From: Marivirga harenae
GTDB lineage: Bacteria; Bacteroidota; Bacteroidia; Cytophagales; Cyclobacteriaceae
DNA: 64,000 bases
Direction of reading: 5' to 3'
Assembly (NCBI RefSeq): GCF_030534335.1
Contig: NZ_CP130565.1
Span: 3,865,501 to 3,929,500, forward strand
Of the stretch, positions 50,990 through 60,769 are shown one piece after another (positions within the stretch are counted from its first letter, which is position 1; each line of letters opens with the position of its first letter). The translations under genes and the position numbers were made by a program. The notes beneath the pieces were generated by a model. The model saw only the letters and a program-made list of their open reading frames with translations. It did not search any database and had not been told where the DNA came from.

Positions 50990-52642
50990 ATGCTTCAGAA
51001 GCTTTTGATTAAAAATTACGCCTTAATTCAAGAACTTAATATCAACCCATCAGCTAAGCTAAATACTATTACTGGAGAAACAGGTGCTGGAAAGTCGATC
51101 ATGTTAGGTGCAGTAGGATTACTCATCGGGAAAAGAGCTGATACTAAAGTATTATACTCGGAAGACTCAAAGTGTGTAGTTGAGGGCATTTTTGACATCT
51201 CCCAATATAATCTTTACCCATTTTTTGAAGCGGAAGACCTAGACTATGATAAAGAATGTGTTATCCGAAGGGAAATAAGTGCGAGTGGAAAATCAAGAGC
51301 ATTTATTAACGACACCCCTGTAACGCTGGATATCCTCAAGAACTTAGGAAATAACCTGATGGATGTTCATTCACAACACGAAACATTGTTGATTGGGGAT
51401 CAAGACTTTCAATTAAAAATCATTGACGCATATGCTGGAACAATAGGAAGTCTTAAAACTTATAAGACATTATTTAATACCTATACAAAGGCAAGAAAAA
51501 ACCTTCAGGCCTTTCAGGAAAATTCTGCCCAAATGCAGCAGGAAAAGGATTTTAATCAATTTCTTTTTGACGAGTTGGATAAAGCACAATTAAAATCAAA
51601 TGAGCAGGAAGAACTAGAGGAGAAATTAGAAATATTAGAAAACGGTGAACTGATAAAGTTAAAACTTTCAGAAGCCTATCAACTCCTAGATGGACAGGAA
51701 TTTGCTGCTGTTCATAATTTACATCAAGCCAGCGAAAGTCTGAAAGCTATTCAAGCATATGGAAAAGATTTTCAAGAATTATCGGAAAGACTAAACAGTA
51801 GCTTTATAGAAATCCAGGACATTGCAAAAGAACTTGAAATCACAGCAAATGAGTTTGAACATCAGCCTGAGGAATTAAGTCAAACACAAGAGCGACTTAG
51901 CCTAATTTATTCATTGCAACAAAAACATCATGTTGACTCAATTGCTGAGTTAATTAAAATAAAAACTGAATTAGAGGAGAAATTGCTAGCGGTAGAAGAT
52001 ATTGAGGGCAGTGAAACAAAACTGCAAAAAGCCATGGATCAAGCTTTTTCAGAAATGGATCAAAAGGCTAAAGAAATTAGTAAGCAGAGGGTAAATCACT
52101 TTGAAAAACTCGAAATAGAGTTACAATCGCTTCTCGCTGGACTAGGAATGGAAGACGCTATTGTTAAAATCGATAATCAATCTAAAGCGCATGATAAAAG
52201 TGGCGTGGATGACATAAAAATCTTATTTACTGCCAATAAGGGTGTTGCAACTCAAAATCTAAAAAATGTTGCTTCAGGAGGTGAATTTTCCAGGCTAATG
52301 TTTGCCATAAAATATATTATGGCTGATAAGATAGCAATGCCCACTATAATTTTTGATGAAATCGACACGGGTATATCAGGTGAAGTTGCTATTAAAATGG
52401 TGAATATGATGCAGAAAATGGCAGAAAACCATCAGGTAATTACTATTAGTCATTTACCTCAGATAGCAGCAAAAGGACATCAACATTACTTTGTTTATAA
52501 AGATAATACGGCTGAAAAATCAGTTAGCAAAATTAAGCTATTAGATGAAAGTGAACGCTCTCTTGAAATAGCCAAGATGATTGGCGGAGAAAATCCTAGT
52601 GAATCGGCTATTCAAAGTGCTAAAGAGTTATTGGCTATCTAA
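50990..52642 (+). CDS. recN: DNA repair protein RecN
   Basis: 550 residues, SMC-like. Walker A ITGETGAGKSIML near residue 30, a long central coiled coil (about 155-375), ABC signature NVASGGEFSRLMFAIKYI, and Walker B PTIIFDEIDTGISGEVA near 455. RecN acts early at double-strand breaks in the RecA pathway. About 130 bp separate it from the DUF4835 gene, so it may have its own promoter. Confidence 0.96.
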   Translation: MLQKLLIKNYALIQELNINPSAKLNTITGETGAGKSIMLGAVGLLIGKRADTKVLYSEDSKCVVEGIFDISQYNLYPFFEAEDLDYDKECVIRREISASGKSRAFINDTPVTLDILKNLGNNLMDVHSQHETLLIGDQDFQLKIIDAYAGTIGSLKTYKTLFNTYTKARKNLQAFQENSAQMQQEKDFNQFLFDELDKAQLKSNEQEELEEKLEILENGELIKLKLSEAYQLLDGQEFAAVHNLHQASESLKAIQAYGKDFQELSERLNSSFIEIQDIAKELEITANEFEHQPEELSQTQERLSLIYSLQQKHHVDSIAELIKIKTELEEKLLAVEDIEGSETKLQKAMDQAFSEMDQKAKEISKQRVNHFEKLEIELQSLLAGLGMEDAIVKIDNQSKAHDKSGVDDIKILFTANKGVATQNLKNVASGGEFSRLMFAIKYIMADKIAMPTIIFDEIDTGISGEVAIKMVNMMQKMAENHQVITISHLPQIAAKGHQHYFVYKDNTAEKSVSKIKLLDESERSLEIAKMIGGENPSESAIQSAKELLAI

Positions 52643-52644
52643 AA

Positions 52645-53652
52645 TTACGACACTAGCAAATTACATCCTCTAATATCTGAATTATCAAACCTGCCCAGGA
52701 CCTTGAATTTACCATCTTCTTGTACCAAGCCTACATCTTGAGTTTCTATAAATGCGCAGCTGTCGATATTGGCTAAATCGATCACATTTAAGCCCCCGCT
52801 TCTTTTGTCATGAAATTTAATATCGAAAGGATCATTAACTTCTCGAACCATAATTTTCATACTATGACTTGGTTCAAAAACACCATTTCCCTTACTATAA
52901 CTTTGTGAAAGAAGCTCAGTCATACCATATTCTGAATGTATTTTAGTGACTTTTAATCCAGTACATAAAATTCTGTGGAGTTCTTCTCTGGTGATTTCTT
53001 TTCTTCTCCCTTTCATCCCTCCTGTTTCCATGACAATGCAATCAGAAAAATCCACTTCATAATTCTCTGCTATATCCAACAATGCAAAGCTAACTCCCCA
53101 AACAATAATCCTTTTACCATTATTAAGATCTTTTAGTGCCGCTACTTTTTTAACTAATTCATCTATGTTATTCAAATAAAATCCTGATTCAGGTGATTTT
53201 GTTTTTTTTATAAAATCATCCACCATAGCCACCAGTGAAGATCCTTCTCTTTCTAAATAAGCTGGTAAAAGAGCCAAAATGATGAAATCCTCCAGTTTAC
53301 CATATTCATTTTCGAAAATATTCTCTGCATGAATTAAATAATGATCCAACTCTTTGACATAATGTTTACTGCTAATTCCAGATCCAGTTCCGCTACTTTC
53401 AAAAATTGCCTCAAAATCATTGGACGCATCGGCATTAGTTATAACCTTATGCTTTTTAAAAAAATCTATAGGTAAATATGGGATCGAAGATAAATCTTTT
53501 ACGGATTGGGCTTCAATATTTAGAGCTTGAATATATTTTTTATAAACTAAATTGTATTTACTTTGATAGTGAAATAGATTTAAAGCAAAATCTTGAAAAT
53601 TTTTAACGTTCAAGGCATCAAATTGCTTTAAAAAGCGTTCTCTTTCTGACAT
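52645..53652 (-). CDS. LuxE/PaaK-like acyl-protein synthetase family protein
   Basis: 335 residues from ATG 53650-53652 (MSERERFLKQFDALNVKNFQ); an eight-residue longer frame overlaps the divergent gene. SIPYLPIDFFKKHKVI, the P-loop-like SSGTGSGISS, and VMETGGMKGRRKEITREELH with SEYGMTELLSQ are hallmarks of the LuxE family, which activates fatty acids as AMP esters. Genes of this type in Bacteroidota probably activate an acyl group for an unknown pathway; no luxC-like partner is nearby. Convergent with recN, 2 bp apart. Confidence 0.85.
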   Translation of the reverse strand: MSERERFLKQFDALNVKNFQDFALNLFHYQSKYNLVYKKYIQALNIEAQSVKDLSSIPYLPIDFFKKHKVITNADASNDFEAIFESSGTGSGISSKHYVKELDHYLIHAENIFENEYGKLEDFIILALLPAYLEREGSSLVAMVDDFIKKTKSPESGFYLNNIDELVKKVAALKDLNNGKRIIVWGVSFALLDIAENYEVDFSDCIVMETGGMKGRRKEITREELHRILCTGLKVTKIHSEYGMTELLSQSYSKGNGVFEPSHSMKIMVREVNDPFDIKFHDKRSGGLNVIDLANIDSCAFIETQDVGLVQEDGKFKVLGRFDNSDIRGCNLLVS

Positions 53653-53665
53653 TTGTAAAATTATT

Positions 53666-54403
53666 ATGCAATACAATATTAAAAATAAGGCACGTCATCT
53701 CATATTTAATTCTAGTATTATTATTGGATTTTTAACAATCCTTACAGCCTGCCCTACTCCACCAGAATTCGAAGATGTTCCCAGTATTGAATATGAAGAC
53801 GTTCAGTTCAGTATTATTACTGACACCTCCGCAAGCGGTCAACCTCTAAACCAAGACGTTATCAGCGTATCTCTTTCTTTTGAAGATGGTGACGGTGACT
53901 TAGGGTTAAGAAATAGCGAAAATGAACCTCCGTACCATCAATTTGATATCCCTCTGAATGAAGAGAGAGAACTGATTTTCTTTGGGAGCTCGCCAGAGTT
54001 GCCACCATTTAATTATTATGACTATAATATATTTAGAGACTCCATAATTGTGAATAACACATTACTCGTAAATGACACTGTTTTGGTTCGGTTTAATGAA
54101 CGCCATTTCAATATATATGTGGCCTTTTTTGTAAAACGTCCAGGAAATAGTGATTTTGAACAATTTGAGTGGGAATCTGAACCTGGTTTTTATCAATCCT
54201 TTCATGGTAGATTCCCTATTCTTAATACTGAGAATTATGATCGTCCACTAAATGGATCATTGACTTATGAAATCAAAAGCGTTGGTTTTAGGGCTACATT
54301 TCGCGATTACCCCATGTACTTGGAAGTTTACATTCTAGATAGAGCAGGAAATAGAAGTAATATTATTCAAACGGAAACTTTTCAATTGATAAATAGAGAT
54401 TAA
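53666..54403 (+). CDS. predicted lipoprotein, unknown
   Basis: 245 residues; an N-terminal leader of about 29 residues ends in lipobox LTAC. The mature protein is acidic and beta-rich (VISVSLSFEDGDGDLGLRNS, YEIKSVGFRATFRDYPMYLE, VYILDRAGNRSNII), and EDGDGDLG resembles calcium-binding-type turns. Similar proteins are frequent uncharacterised surface lipoproteins in this phylum. Divergent from the LuxE-like gene with 13 bp between starts. Confidence 0.78.
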   Translation: MQYNIKNKARHLIFNSSIIIGFLTILTACPTPPEFEDVPSIEYEDVQFSIITDTSASGQPLNQDVISVSLSFEDGDGDLGLRNSENEPPYHQFDIPLNEERELIFFGSSPELPPFNYYDYNIFRDSIIVNNTLLVNDTVLVRFNERHFNIYVAFFVKRPGNSDFEQFEWESEPGFYQSFHGRFPILNTENYDRPLNGSLTYEIKSVGFRATFRDYPMYLEVYILDRAGNRSNIIQTETFQLINRD

Positions 54404-54424
54404 TATTTCCGAATAATGAAATTG

Positions 54425-54457
54425 TAAAGGCACTACTTTATAGTAGTGCCTTTTTGT
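54425..54457. terminator. bidirectional intrinsic terminator
   Basis: AAAGGCACTACT pairs with AGTAGTGCCTTT around TTAT, with A-rich and T-rich flanks on both sides. It sits between convergent genes and can serve both. Confidence 0.85.
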
Positions 54458-54474
54458 TTGAAACTTGTACCACT

Positions 54475-55377
54475 TCAATTTCCAATCTTCATTTTCATTT
54501 TGGTCTTAGTTTCACTTTTCTCTTCTTTAGATGCTGCCGTGGAAATGCTATTTAAATTCGGAATAGGCTTATTTCCCGCCTTACTGCTTTTCACGTAGTA
54601 CTTTTTCGCCTGAGGCAGTAGTTTATTCAAATCTTTCACTCGCGTATCACTACTTGGGTGCGTACTTAGAAATTCTGGTGGAGATCCACCAGATAAAGCC
54701 TTCATCCTTTTCCAAAATTCAGGAGCTTCAGCAGGATCATATCCCGCTAACGCCATAAACTTCAATCCTAATTCATCTGCTTCAGACTCATGTAATCTAC
54801 TGAATGGCAAGAGCGCTCCAACAGTGCTCACTCCGGTATAAGCCGTCATAGCAAGTGCTTGCGTTTGCTCTGGCTGTTCTCGAAGGGCTACACTTAAAGC
54901 CATTCCTCCCGCCTGCTGTGCCAATGCTTGAGTCATTCGCTCACCGCCATGCTTAGCTACAGCGTGTGCAACTTCATGCCCCATAACGACAGCAATACCT
55001 GCTTCATCCTGACAGACTGGTAAGATCCCCTCATAAAAAGCAACTTTTCCCCCTGGCATACACCATGCATTTACCACGTTTTCAGCAATCAAGTTAAACT
55101 CCCATTTAAAGCCTTCAGTGGCATCACCCAAATTATTCTCTTTGAGATATTGCTCCACGGCATCTTTAATTCGGTTACCTACCGTTTTAACCATTTCAAC
55201 CTGAGCAGAATTTGAAGAAATTCTACTTTCTTTCATCACCTGATCATAAGAACTAAAACTGGAAGAATTCAATTGACTATTGGGAATGGCATTGAATTGT
55301 TTTCTATCTGTAAGTGGTACTTTTTTACAAGCAAATAGTACTACCACTAAAAGAATCAGAGAAAATATCTTTTTCAT
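54475..55377 (-). CDS. M48-family metallopeptidase, lipoprotein
   Basis: 300 residues from ATG 55375-55377 (MKKIFSLILLVVVLFACKKV); two more residues are possible. Lipobox LFAC. Zinc motif HEVAHA near residue 145, a third ligand in SRLHESEADELGLKFMALAG, and TQALAQQAGG after the active site are the M48/BepA-like pattern. Probably a periplasmic protease acting on outer membrane protein quality control. Confidence 0.9.
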   Translation of the reverse strand: MKKIFSLILLVVVLFACKKVPLTDRKQFNAIPNSQLNSSSFSSYDQVMKESRISSNSAQVEMVKTVGNRIKDAVEQYLKENNLGDATEGFKWEFNLIAENVVNAWCMPGGKVAFYEGILPVCQDEAGIAVVMGHEVAHAVAKHGGERMTQALAQQAGGMALSVALREQPEQTQALAMTAYTGVSTVGALLPFSRLHESEADELGLKFMALAGYDPAEAPEFWKRMKALSGGSPPEFLSTHPSSDTRVKDLNKLLPQAKKYYVKSSKAGNKPIPNLNSISTAASKEEKSETKTKMKMKIGN

Positions 55378-55494
55378 ATTCATGTTTTTTGATAAACGAA
55401 TTATAAAATTACATTTTTAAATCCTTTAAATACCATCTAAAAGATTTCTTTCATAATTTAACGAAACTTTCATTTTTATAGTTAAAAGAAGTCA

Positions 55495-55502
55495 TATTTT
55501 TG
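55495..55502 (+). promoter_or_regulatory. -7 element of the FAH-family gene promoter
   Basis: TATTTTTG matches TAnnTTTG, 16 bases before the ATG at 55519; a T-rich -33 region (CATTTTTA) is about 20 bases upstream. Confidence 0.5.
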
Positions 55503-55518
55503 CATAAATTTCCCACGA

Positions 55519-56130
55519 ATGAAGATATTGGCTATTGGCAGAAATTATGGTGACCACATTAAAGAGCTTAAGAATGAGCGACCTGACGAGCCCGTAATTT
55601 TCACTAAACCCGACACTGCCATTCTTAAAAACAATGAGCCTTTTTATTATCCTTCTTACAGCCGTGATATTCATCATGAGCTAGAGTTAATTATAAGAAT
55701 CTGCAAAGAAGGAAAATTTATCAGAGAAGAGCACGCCTCCAAATATTACGATAAAATTGGATTAGGTATTGATTTTACAGCTCGGGATTTACAATCAAAA
55801 GCAAAAGAAAAAGGCCTACCTTGGGCAATTGCTAAAGGATTTAACGGATCTGCACCTATTTCAGCTTGGCTCAACAAAGATCAATTTGAAAATCATCAAA
55901 ACATCAATTTTTCATTAAAAGTAAACGGGCAAATAAAACAAGAAGGAAATTCCTCGTTAATGCTATTTTCAATTGATTATATCATTGCCTATTTATCACA
56001 ATTTTTCACATTAAAAACTGGTGATATCATTTTTACGGGTACACCAAAAGGTGTGGGTCCTATTTCAATTGGAGATCAGTTGGAAGGTTTTATAGAAAAT
56101 CAAAAATTATTGGATTTTGAAATTAAATAA
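55519..56130 (+). CDS. fumarylacetoacetate hydrolase family protein
   Basis: 203 residues. ILAIGRNYGDHIKELKNERP, FTKPDTAILKNN, the metal-binding HHELELIIRICKEG, and TGDIIFTGTPKGVGPISIGD show a complete FAH core. Members include acylpyruvate hydrolases and oxaloacetate-type decarboxylases; the substrate is not determinable. The 3' end overlaps the next gene by 14 bp. Confidence 0.88.
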   Translation: MKILAIGRNYGDHIKELKNERPDEPVIFTKPDTAILKNNEPFYYPSYSRDIHHELELIIRICKEGKFIREEHASKYYDKIGLGIDFTARDLQSKAKEKGLPWAIAKGFNGSAPISAWLNKDQFENHQNINFSLKVNGQIKQEGNSSLMLFSIDYIIAYLSQFFTLKTGDIIFTGTPKGVGPISIGDQLEGFIENQKLLDFEIK

Positions 56131-58012
56131 ATCACTTACTACACTTCTAATATCTTTACTTAGCTTTCCAATTTCGGTTTTAGCTCAAAATTCTGATCCC
56201 TATACTTTTCCCATTCGTCCTAACAAAACCAATTTCTTGTCAGGCACCATGGGTGAGTTGAGATCTTCCCATTTTCATGCTGGCATTGATATCAAAACAG
56301 GCGGTATGATTGGAGAAGCTGTTCATGCCACAAAAAGAGGATACATTACTCGTATTAAAGTTTCCACCTCTGGATATGGAAATGCATTATACATGCTCCA
56401 TCCAGATGGAAATACATCTGTATATGCACATCTAAATGAATTCGCTACTGAAATACAGAGTTATGTTAAAAGTGAACAGTATAAACAACAGACATTTGAA
56501 ATAGAGTTATTTCCGGAACCTTACCAATTTGCTTTTAAGAGTCAAGAAGTAATAGGGATTTCGGGAAACACAGGGGGGTCTTTAGGTCCACATCTTCATT
56601 TTGAAATTAGGGATAAGCAGCAAAGAGTTTTAAACCCACTCCATTACGGTTTTGATGAAATAAAAGATAATATCCCTCCAATTGTCCAAGGTTTTGCAAT
56701 TCGTCCAATGACAATTTCTTCTAGAATTTCAAATCAATTTGAAAGAAAGGAAATTCCATTAAAGAGAAATGGATTCAATTATAAGGCAGAAGACACCATC
56801 TCAGCCATTGGCGAAATTGGATTAGAATTATGGGGTCATGATAAATTGAATGGCTCCGCAAATAAAAATGGAATTAGTATTATTGAAGTATTTGTCAACG
56901 GGGAAAGGCACTTTAAACAAGATATAGATGTAATGAGCTTTAGTTTGCAAAGGCATATACTTGTGCACTACCCTTATGATGTAAAACAAACTAAGGGTGG
57001 TACTTTTCATAAACTTTATGTAGATGACGGAAACAAACTAAAATTCTATGACACCAAAAGTGAAAATGGAGCTTTAACAATAGAACAAGGTAAGGTATAT
57101 GATATTAATATCTATATGTATGATCCTTATCAGAATAAAAGTAATTTAAGTTTAACAATAATAGGAGAAGATCAAGACCTATTTCTAAATGAAAATATTC
57201 CCTATGATATTGACGGTTTAGATTATAGAATTGAAAATGAAGTACTAAAGGTCTTTACTCAATCAAGTTGCGAAGGAGAGAAGGAAGAACTGAATTTAAA
57301 TTTTGAAGGCAGAATTGAGAGCATCTTACCTGCTTACTATTCAAAAAATACAGTAGTGTACCTATGGCACCTAAAGAACGGAATTCCAAAATCAATCCTC
57401 AATTGTGAAAAGGGAATGAACCTTCCAGAAATAACTGAAATAATTCCAGGCGAGAGTAAAGAGGTAGAATTAAATAATATGAAGATTTCATTCAGTTCAT
57501 ATTCGCTATTTGACAGTTTATATTTACAAACTTTATATGAAATCAAGACTTCAGATTCCCTAGAAATATTTTCATTAGAACCCACATCAGTCCCTTTAAA
57601 AAGCACCATAGAAATTGAATTAACCCCACAAAAAGTATACGCTGATCAAAAACACACTCACATATATAAGACCGATGATTCTGGTAACTTTTCTTTTGAG
57701 GGTGGAGAATGGAATAATGGGAAAATAGATTTCAACACTAGGGAATTGGCAGACTATACACTTTTAACCGACAGTATTTCACCATTAATAGAAGCCAAAA
57801 ATAATCTTAACTTTGTAATCAATGATGAGCTCTCCGGAATTAAATCATTTGAAGCTCGATTGGATGGTGAATGGGTCTTGCTAAAGTATGAACCTAAAGA
57901 TAATTTGATTTGGGTAGATTGGCTCAATAAAGAAATGAAAAGATCCGGTGAGTTTAGTTTAATTGTAACTGACAATGCCGGAAACAAAGCAGAATATCTC
58001 ACTAAACTATAA
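56117..58012 (+). CDS. M23-family peptidoglycan endopeptidase-like protein
   Basis: 631 residues with signal peptide LNKSLTTLLISLLSFPISVL. The LytM domain lies at about 35-185: HFHAGIDIKTGGMIGEAVHA (first zinc ligands), NTSVYAHLNEF and GPHLHFEIRD (last ligands), so the zinc site is complete. The C-terminal 440 residues are beta-rich and unrecognised. Probably a periplasmic or outer-membrane cell-wall hydrolase. Confidence 0.88.
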   Translation: MKLNKSLTTLLISLLSFPISVLAQNSDPYTFPIRPNKTNFLSGTMGELRSSHFHAGIDIKTGGMIGEAVHATKRGYITRIKVSTSGYGNALYMLHPDGNTSVYAHLNEFATEIQSYVKSEQYKQQTFEIELFPEPYQFAFKSQEVIGISGNTGGSLGPHLHFEIRDKQQRVLNPLHYGFDEIKDNIPPIVQGFAIRPMTISSRISNQFERKEIPLKRNGFNYKAEDTISAIGEIGLELWGHDKLNGSANKNGISIIEVFVNGERHFKQDIDVMSFSLQRHILVHYPYDVKQTKGGTFHKLYVDDGNKLKFYDTKSENGALTIEQGKVYDINIYMYDPYQNKSNLSLTIIGEDQDLFLNENIPYDIDGLDYRIENEVLKVFTQSSCEGEKEELNLNFEGRIESILPAYYSKNTVVYLWHLKNGIPKSILNCEKGMNLPEITEIIPGESKEVELNNMKISFSSYSLFDSLYLQTLYEIKTSDSLEIFSLEPTSVPLKSTIEIELTPQKVYADQKHTHIYKTDDSGNFSFEGGEWNNGKIDFNTRELADYTLLTDSISPLIEAKNNLNFVINDELSGIKSFEARLDGEWVLLKYEPKDNLIWVDWLNKEMKRSGEFSLIVTDNAGNKAEYLTKL

Positions 58013-58017
58013 ATTAT

Positions 58018-58470
58018 ATGGATTTGAATATAGGCGATAACGCACCAGATTTTAACGCAAAAGATCAGGACGGTAATGAAATCAAATTAAGTGATTTCAA
58101 AGGAAAAAAGGTAGTACTTTATTTTTACCCAAAAGACAATACACCGGGTTGTACGGCTCAAGCTTGTAACCTAAGAGATAACTATGAAGATCTTCAAAAG
58201 CAAGGATACGTTGTTTTGGGTGTAAGTCAGGATTCAGAAAAATCTCATAAGAAATTTATCGAAAAGCAAAGTTTACCTTTTCCATTAATAGCAGATGAAG
58301 ATCATACGGTTCATAAGCTGTTTGGAACGTGGGGTGAGAAAAAAATGTACGGAAAAACCTATATGGGGACATTACGCACGACATTTGTTATCGATGCGGA
58401 TGGAAAAATCGAAGACATAATTCAAAAAGTTAAAACGAAAGAACATACAGCACAAATTTTAAATTCATAA
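58018..58470 (+). CDS. bcp: thioredoxin-dependent thiol peroxidase (PrxQ/Bcp)
   Basis: 150 residues. PKDNTPGCTAQACNLRDNYE contains the peroxidatic cysteine, and the second cysteine five residues later resolves it, the PrxQ arrangement. KKMYGKTYMGTLRTTFVIDA is the conserved C-terminal part. Reduces hydrogen peroxide and lipid hydroperoxides using thioredoxin. Five bases after the M23 gene and three before the transketolase subunit. Confidence 0.94.
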   Translation: MDLNIGDNAPDFNAKDQDGNEIKLSDFKGKKVVLYFYPKDNTPGCTAQACNLRDNYEDLQKQGYVVLGVSQDSEKSHKKFIEKQSLPFPLIADEDHTVHKLFGTWGEKKMYGKTYMGTLRTTFVIDADGKIEDIIQKVKTKEHTAQILNS

Positions 58471-58473
58471 TCA

Positions 58474-59324
58474 ATGGCAAGTCAGGCAAACATTCAAGAG
58501 CTGGAAAAAATAGCTTCTCAAGTTAGGAGAGATATCGTAAGGATGGTACACGCGGTAAATTCCGGCCATCCGGGAGGCTCTTTAGGATGCACAGATTTTT
58601 TTGTAGCACTATATTTCCACATTTTAAAACATAATATCCAATTCAACATGGATGCTAAAAATGAAGATTTATTCTTCTTATCAAATGGGCATATTTCCCC
58701 TGTTTGGTATAGTGTTTTAGCGAGAAGTGGCTATTTCGAAACGGAAGAATTAAATACTTTTAGAAAAATAGATAGTCGTTTGCAAGGTCACCCAACACCC
58801 GAAGAAAACCTACCAGGCATAAGAATTGCTTCTGGATCTTTAGGACAAGGATTGTCTGCAGCTCTCGGGCCGCACAAACCAAAAAGCTCAACAAAGAGGA
58901 TAATTTGGTGTATGTATTGATGGGTGATGGGGAATTACAAGAAGGCCAAATTTGGGAGGCTGCCATGTATGGTGCTCATCACAAGATAGACAATGTTATC
59001 GCTACTGTCGATTACAATGGGCAGCAAATAGATGGTCCAATCGCTGAAGTGATGGACTTGCAAGACCTAAAAGCCAAATGGCAAGCATTTGGATGGGAAG
59101 TGATTGAAAGCAATGGAAATGACATGGCTGAAATCATCAAATCACTAGAACATGCTAAAAGTTTGACAGGAAAAGGAAAGCCAGTTTTAAATCTTATGAA
59201 AACTGAAATGGGTTTTGGTGTCGATTTTATGGTAGGTACGCATAAATGGCATGGTGTAGCTCCAAATGATGAGCAATTAGCAGATGCTTTATCTCAATTG
59301 GAAGAAACATTAGGCGATTATTAA
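58474..59324 (+). pseudogene. transketolase N-terminal subunit, interrupted by a one-base frameshift
   Basis: MASQANIQELEKIASQVRRD through SGHPGGSLGCTDFFVALYFH to ASGSLGQGLSAALG is normal transketolase. At about 58867-58871 (GGGCC, where one more G would restore the frame) the frame shifts and stops at 58920. The remaining sequence VYVLMGDGELQEGQIWEAAM (thiamine diphosphate motif) to EETLGDY continues in another frame from about 58871. Joined, it is a full-length subunit of about 283 residues. Either a sequencing error in a G run or a true null. The C-terminal subunit gene lies at 60770, after the vWA gene. Confidence 0.85.
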
Positions 59325-59336
59325 ACTACAATAATT

Positions 59337-59361
59337 AGCGTCAAGAAGATCTCTTGGCGCT
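59337..59361 (+). terminator. hairpin between transketolase N subunit and vWA gene
   Basis: AGCGTCAAGA pairs with TCTTGGCGCT (one G-U) around a short loop. No long T-tract follows, so it may only attenuate transcription. Confidence 0.4.
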
Positions 59362-59373
59362 TATCTAAATTCA

Positions 59374-60759
59374 ATGAAGTGTAAAGTAATCATATCATTT
59401 CTCATTCTGTTTTTTGCGATGCTTGATGCAAAATCGCAAAGAGTAGAGCAAAGCATTCCTGAAAAAACAAGAATACTGTTTTTGTTTGATGCATCAGGAA
59501 GTATGCTTGCCCAATGGGGAAATGAATTAAGAATTGACGCGGCAAAAAGAGTTTTAACAGATCTTGTTGATTCATTGAGAGTAAATGATAAAATTGAACT
59601 CGCTCTAAGACCTTATGGTCATTTAACTCCAGCCAAAGAAAGAAATTGTAAGGATACTAAGTTGGAAATCCCATTTGCCCCAAATAATAATGATCGGATA
59701 ATAGAACGCTTAAAGTACATATACCCAAGAGGAACCACTCCTATAGCATATTCCTTAGAGCAATCAGCCAATGACTTTCCTCAAGATAAAAATTACAGAA
59801 ATATAATTATCATTATCACAGATGGCATAGAATCGTGTGATGGTGATCCTTGTGCCGTATCCTTGTCTTTACAGAAAAAAGATATTTTCTTAAGACCTTT
59901 TGTAATAGGCCTAGGAATGGAAGAGCAGTTTGCATCAGAATTTGATTGTATGGGTGAGTATTTCAATGCCAAAAATATCAATGCCTTCCAGTCCGTTTTA
60001 AATGGTATTTTAAGTCAATCATTAAGTAAAACCACAGCAAGTGTGGAACTATTGGATCAAAATGGAAGAAAGGTTGAAAAAGATGTCAATGTTTCTTTCA
60101 TTAATACTTTTACAGGTATATCAGAATTTGATTTTATCCATTTTAGAGATCGAAATGGAAGACCAGATACGGTAGAAGTTGACCCAGTGTTGAGCTACGA
60201 TGTGGTAGTAAATACGTTGCCGCCAGTAGTTAAAAAGAATGTATTTTTGAAAGGAGGAACTCACAACGTCATTGAAATAAAAACCCCACAAGGTAGCTTG
60301 AAAATTAATCAAGAGAATACAAGCGAGTATGACAAGAAGGTGCAAGTATTGATCCGAAAATCTTCAAAGTCTGAAATTATCAATACCCAATCTGTGCGAA
60401 CAGAGGAAAAATATTTAATCGGAAATTACGATATAGAGATTTTAACTTTACCTCGTATAAAAATAAATAATATTGAACTACAGCAAGGTAAAACACGAAA
60501 TATAGATATCCCTTCCCCTGGTCGAGTAAATATTAGCTACAGCAGTAGCGGTAAAGGAAGTTTGTATTCCATAGATGAAAACGGAAGACAGACCTGGATT
60601 AAAAAATTAGATTTAGGGGGCGGACAGTCAAGTTTTGGAATACAGCCCGGCAAGTATAAATACGTTTATCGCTCCGATAGAGCTATGGGTAGTAAGTACA
60701 CCCAAATAAAAGAATTTAATGTCCGGTCAGGACAAACCATAAATATCAAAATTTACTAA
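59374..60759 (+). CDS. secreted von Willebrand factor A domain protein
   Basis: 461 residues; signal peptide KCKVIISFLILFFAMLDAKS. The vWA domain spans about 30-215 with MIDAS motif DASGSM, the threonine in RGTTPIAYSLEQS and IIIITDGIESCDGD. The C-terminal half holds three small beta domains (TASVELLDQNGRKVEKDVNV; GSLKINQENTSEYDKKVQVL; GRVNISYSSSGKGSLYSID). Probably a periplasmic or surface metal-dependent adhesion or scaffold protein. Its position between the two transketolase genes is odd and functionally unexplained. Confidence 0.87.
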   Translation: MKCKVIISFLILFFAMLDAKSQRVEQSIPEKTRILFLFDASGSMLAQWGNELRIDAAKRVLTDLVDSLRVNDKIELALRPYGHLTPAKERNCKDTKLEIPFAPNNNDRIIERLKYIYPRGTTPIAYSLEQSANDFPQDKNYRNIIIIITDGIESCDGDPCAVSLSLQKKDIFLRPFVIGLGMEEQFASEFDCMGEYFNAKNINAFQSVLNGILSQSLSKTTASVELLDQNGRKVEKDVNVSFINTFTGISEFDFIHFRDRNGRPDTVEVDPVLSYDVVVNTLPPVVKKNVFLKGGTHNVIEIKTPQGSLKINQENTSEYDKKVQVLIRKSSKSEIINTQSVRTEEKYLIGNYDIEILTLPRIKINNIELQQGKTRNIDIPSPGRVNISYSSSGKGSLYSIDENGRQTWIKKLDLGGGQSSFGIQPGKYKYVYRSDRAMGSKYTQIKEFNVRSGQTINIKIY

Positions 60760-60769
60760 TTAGAGCAAA

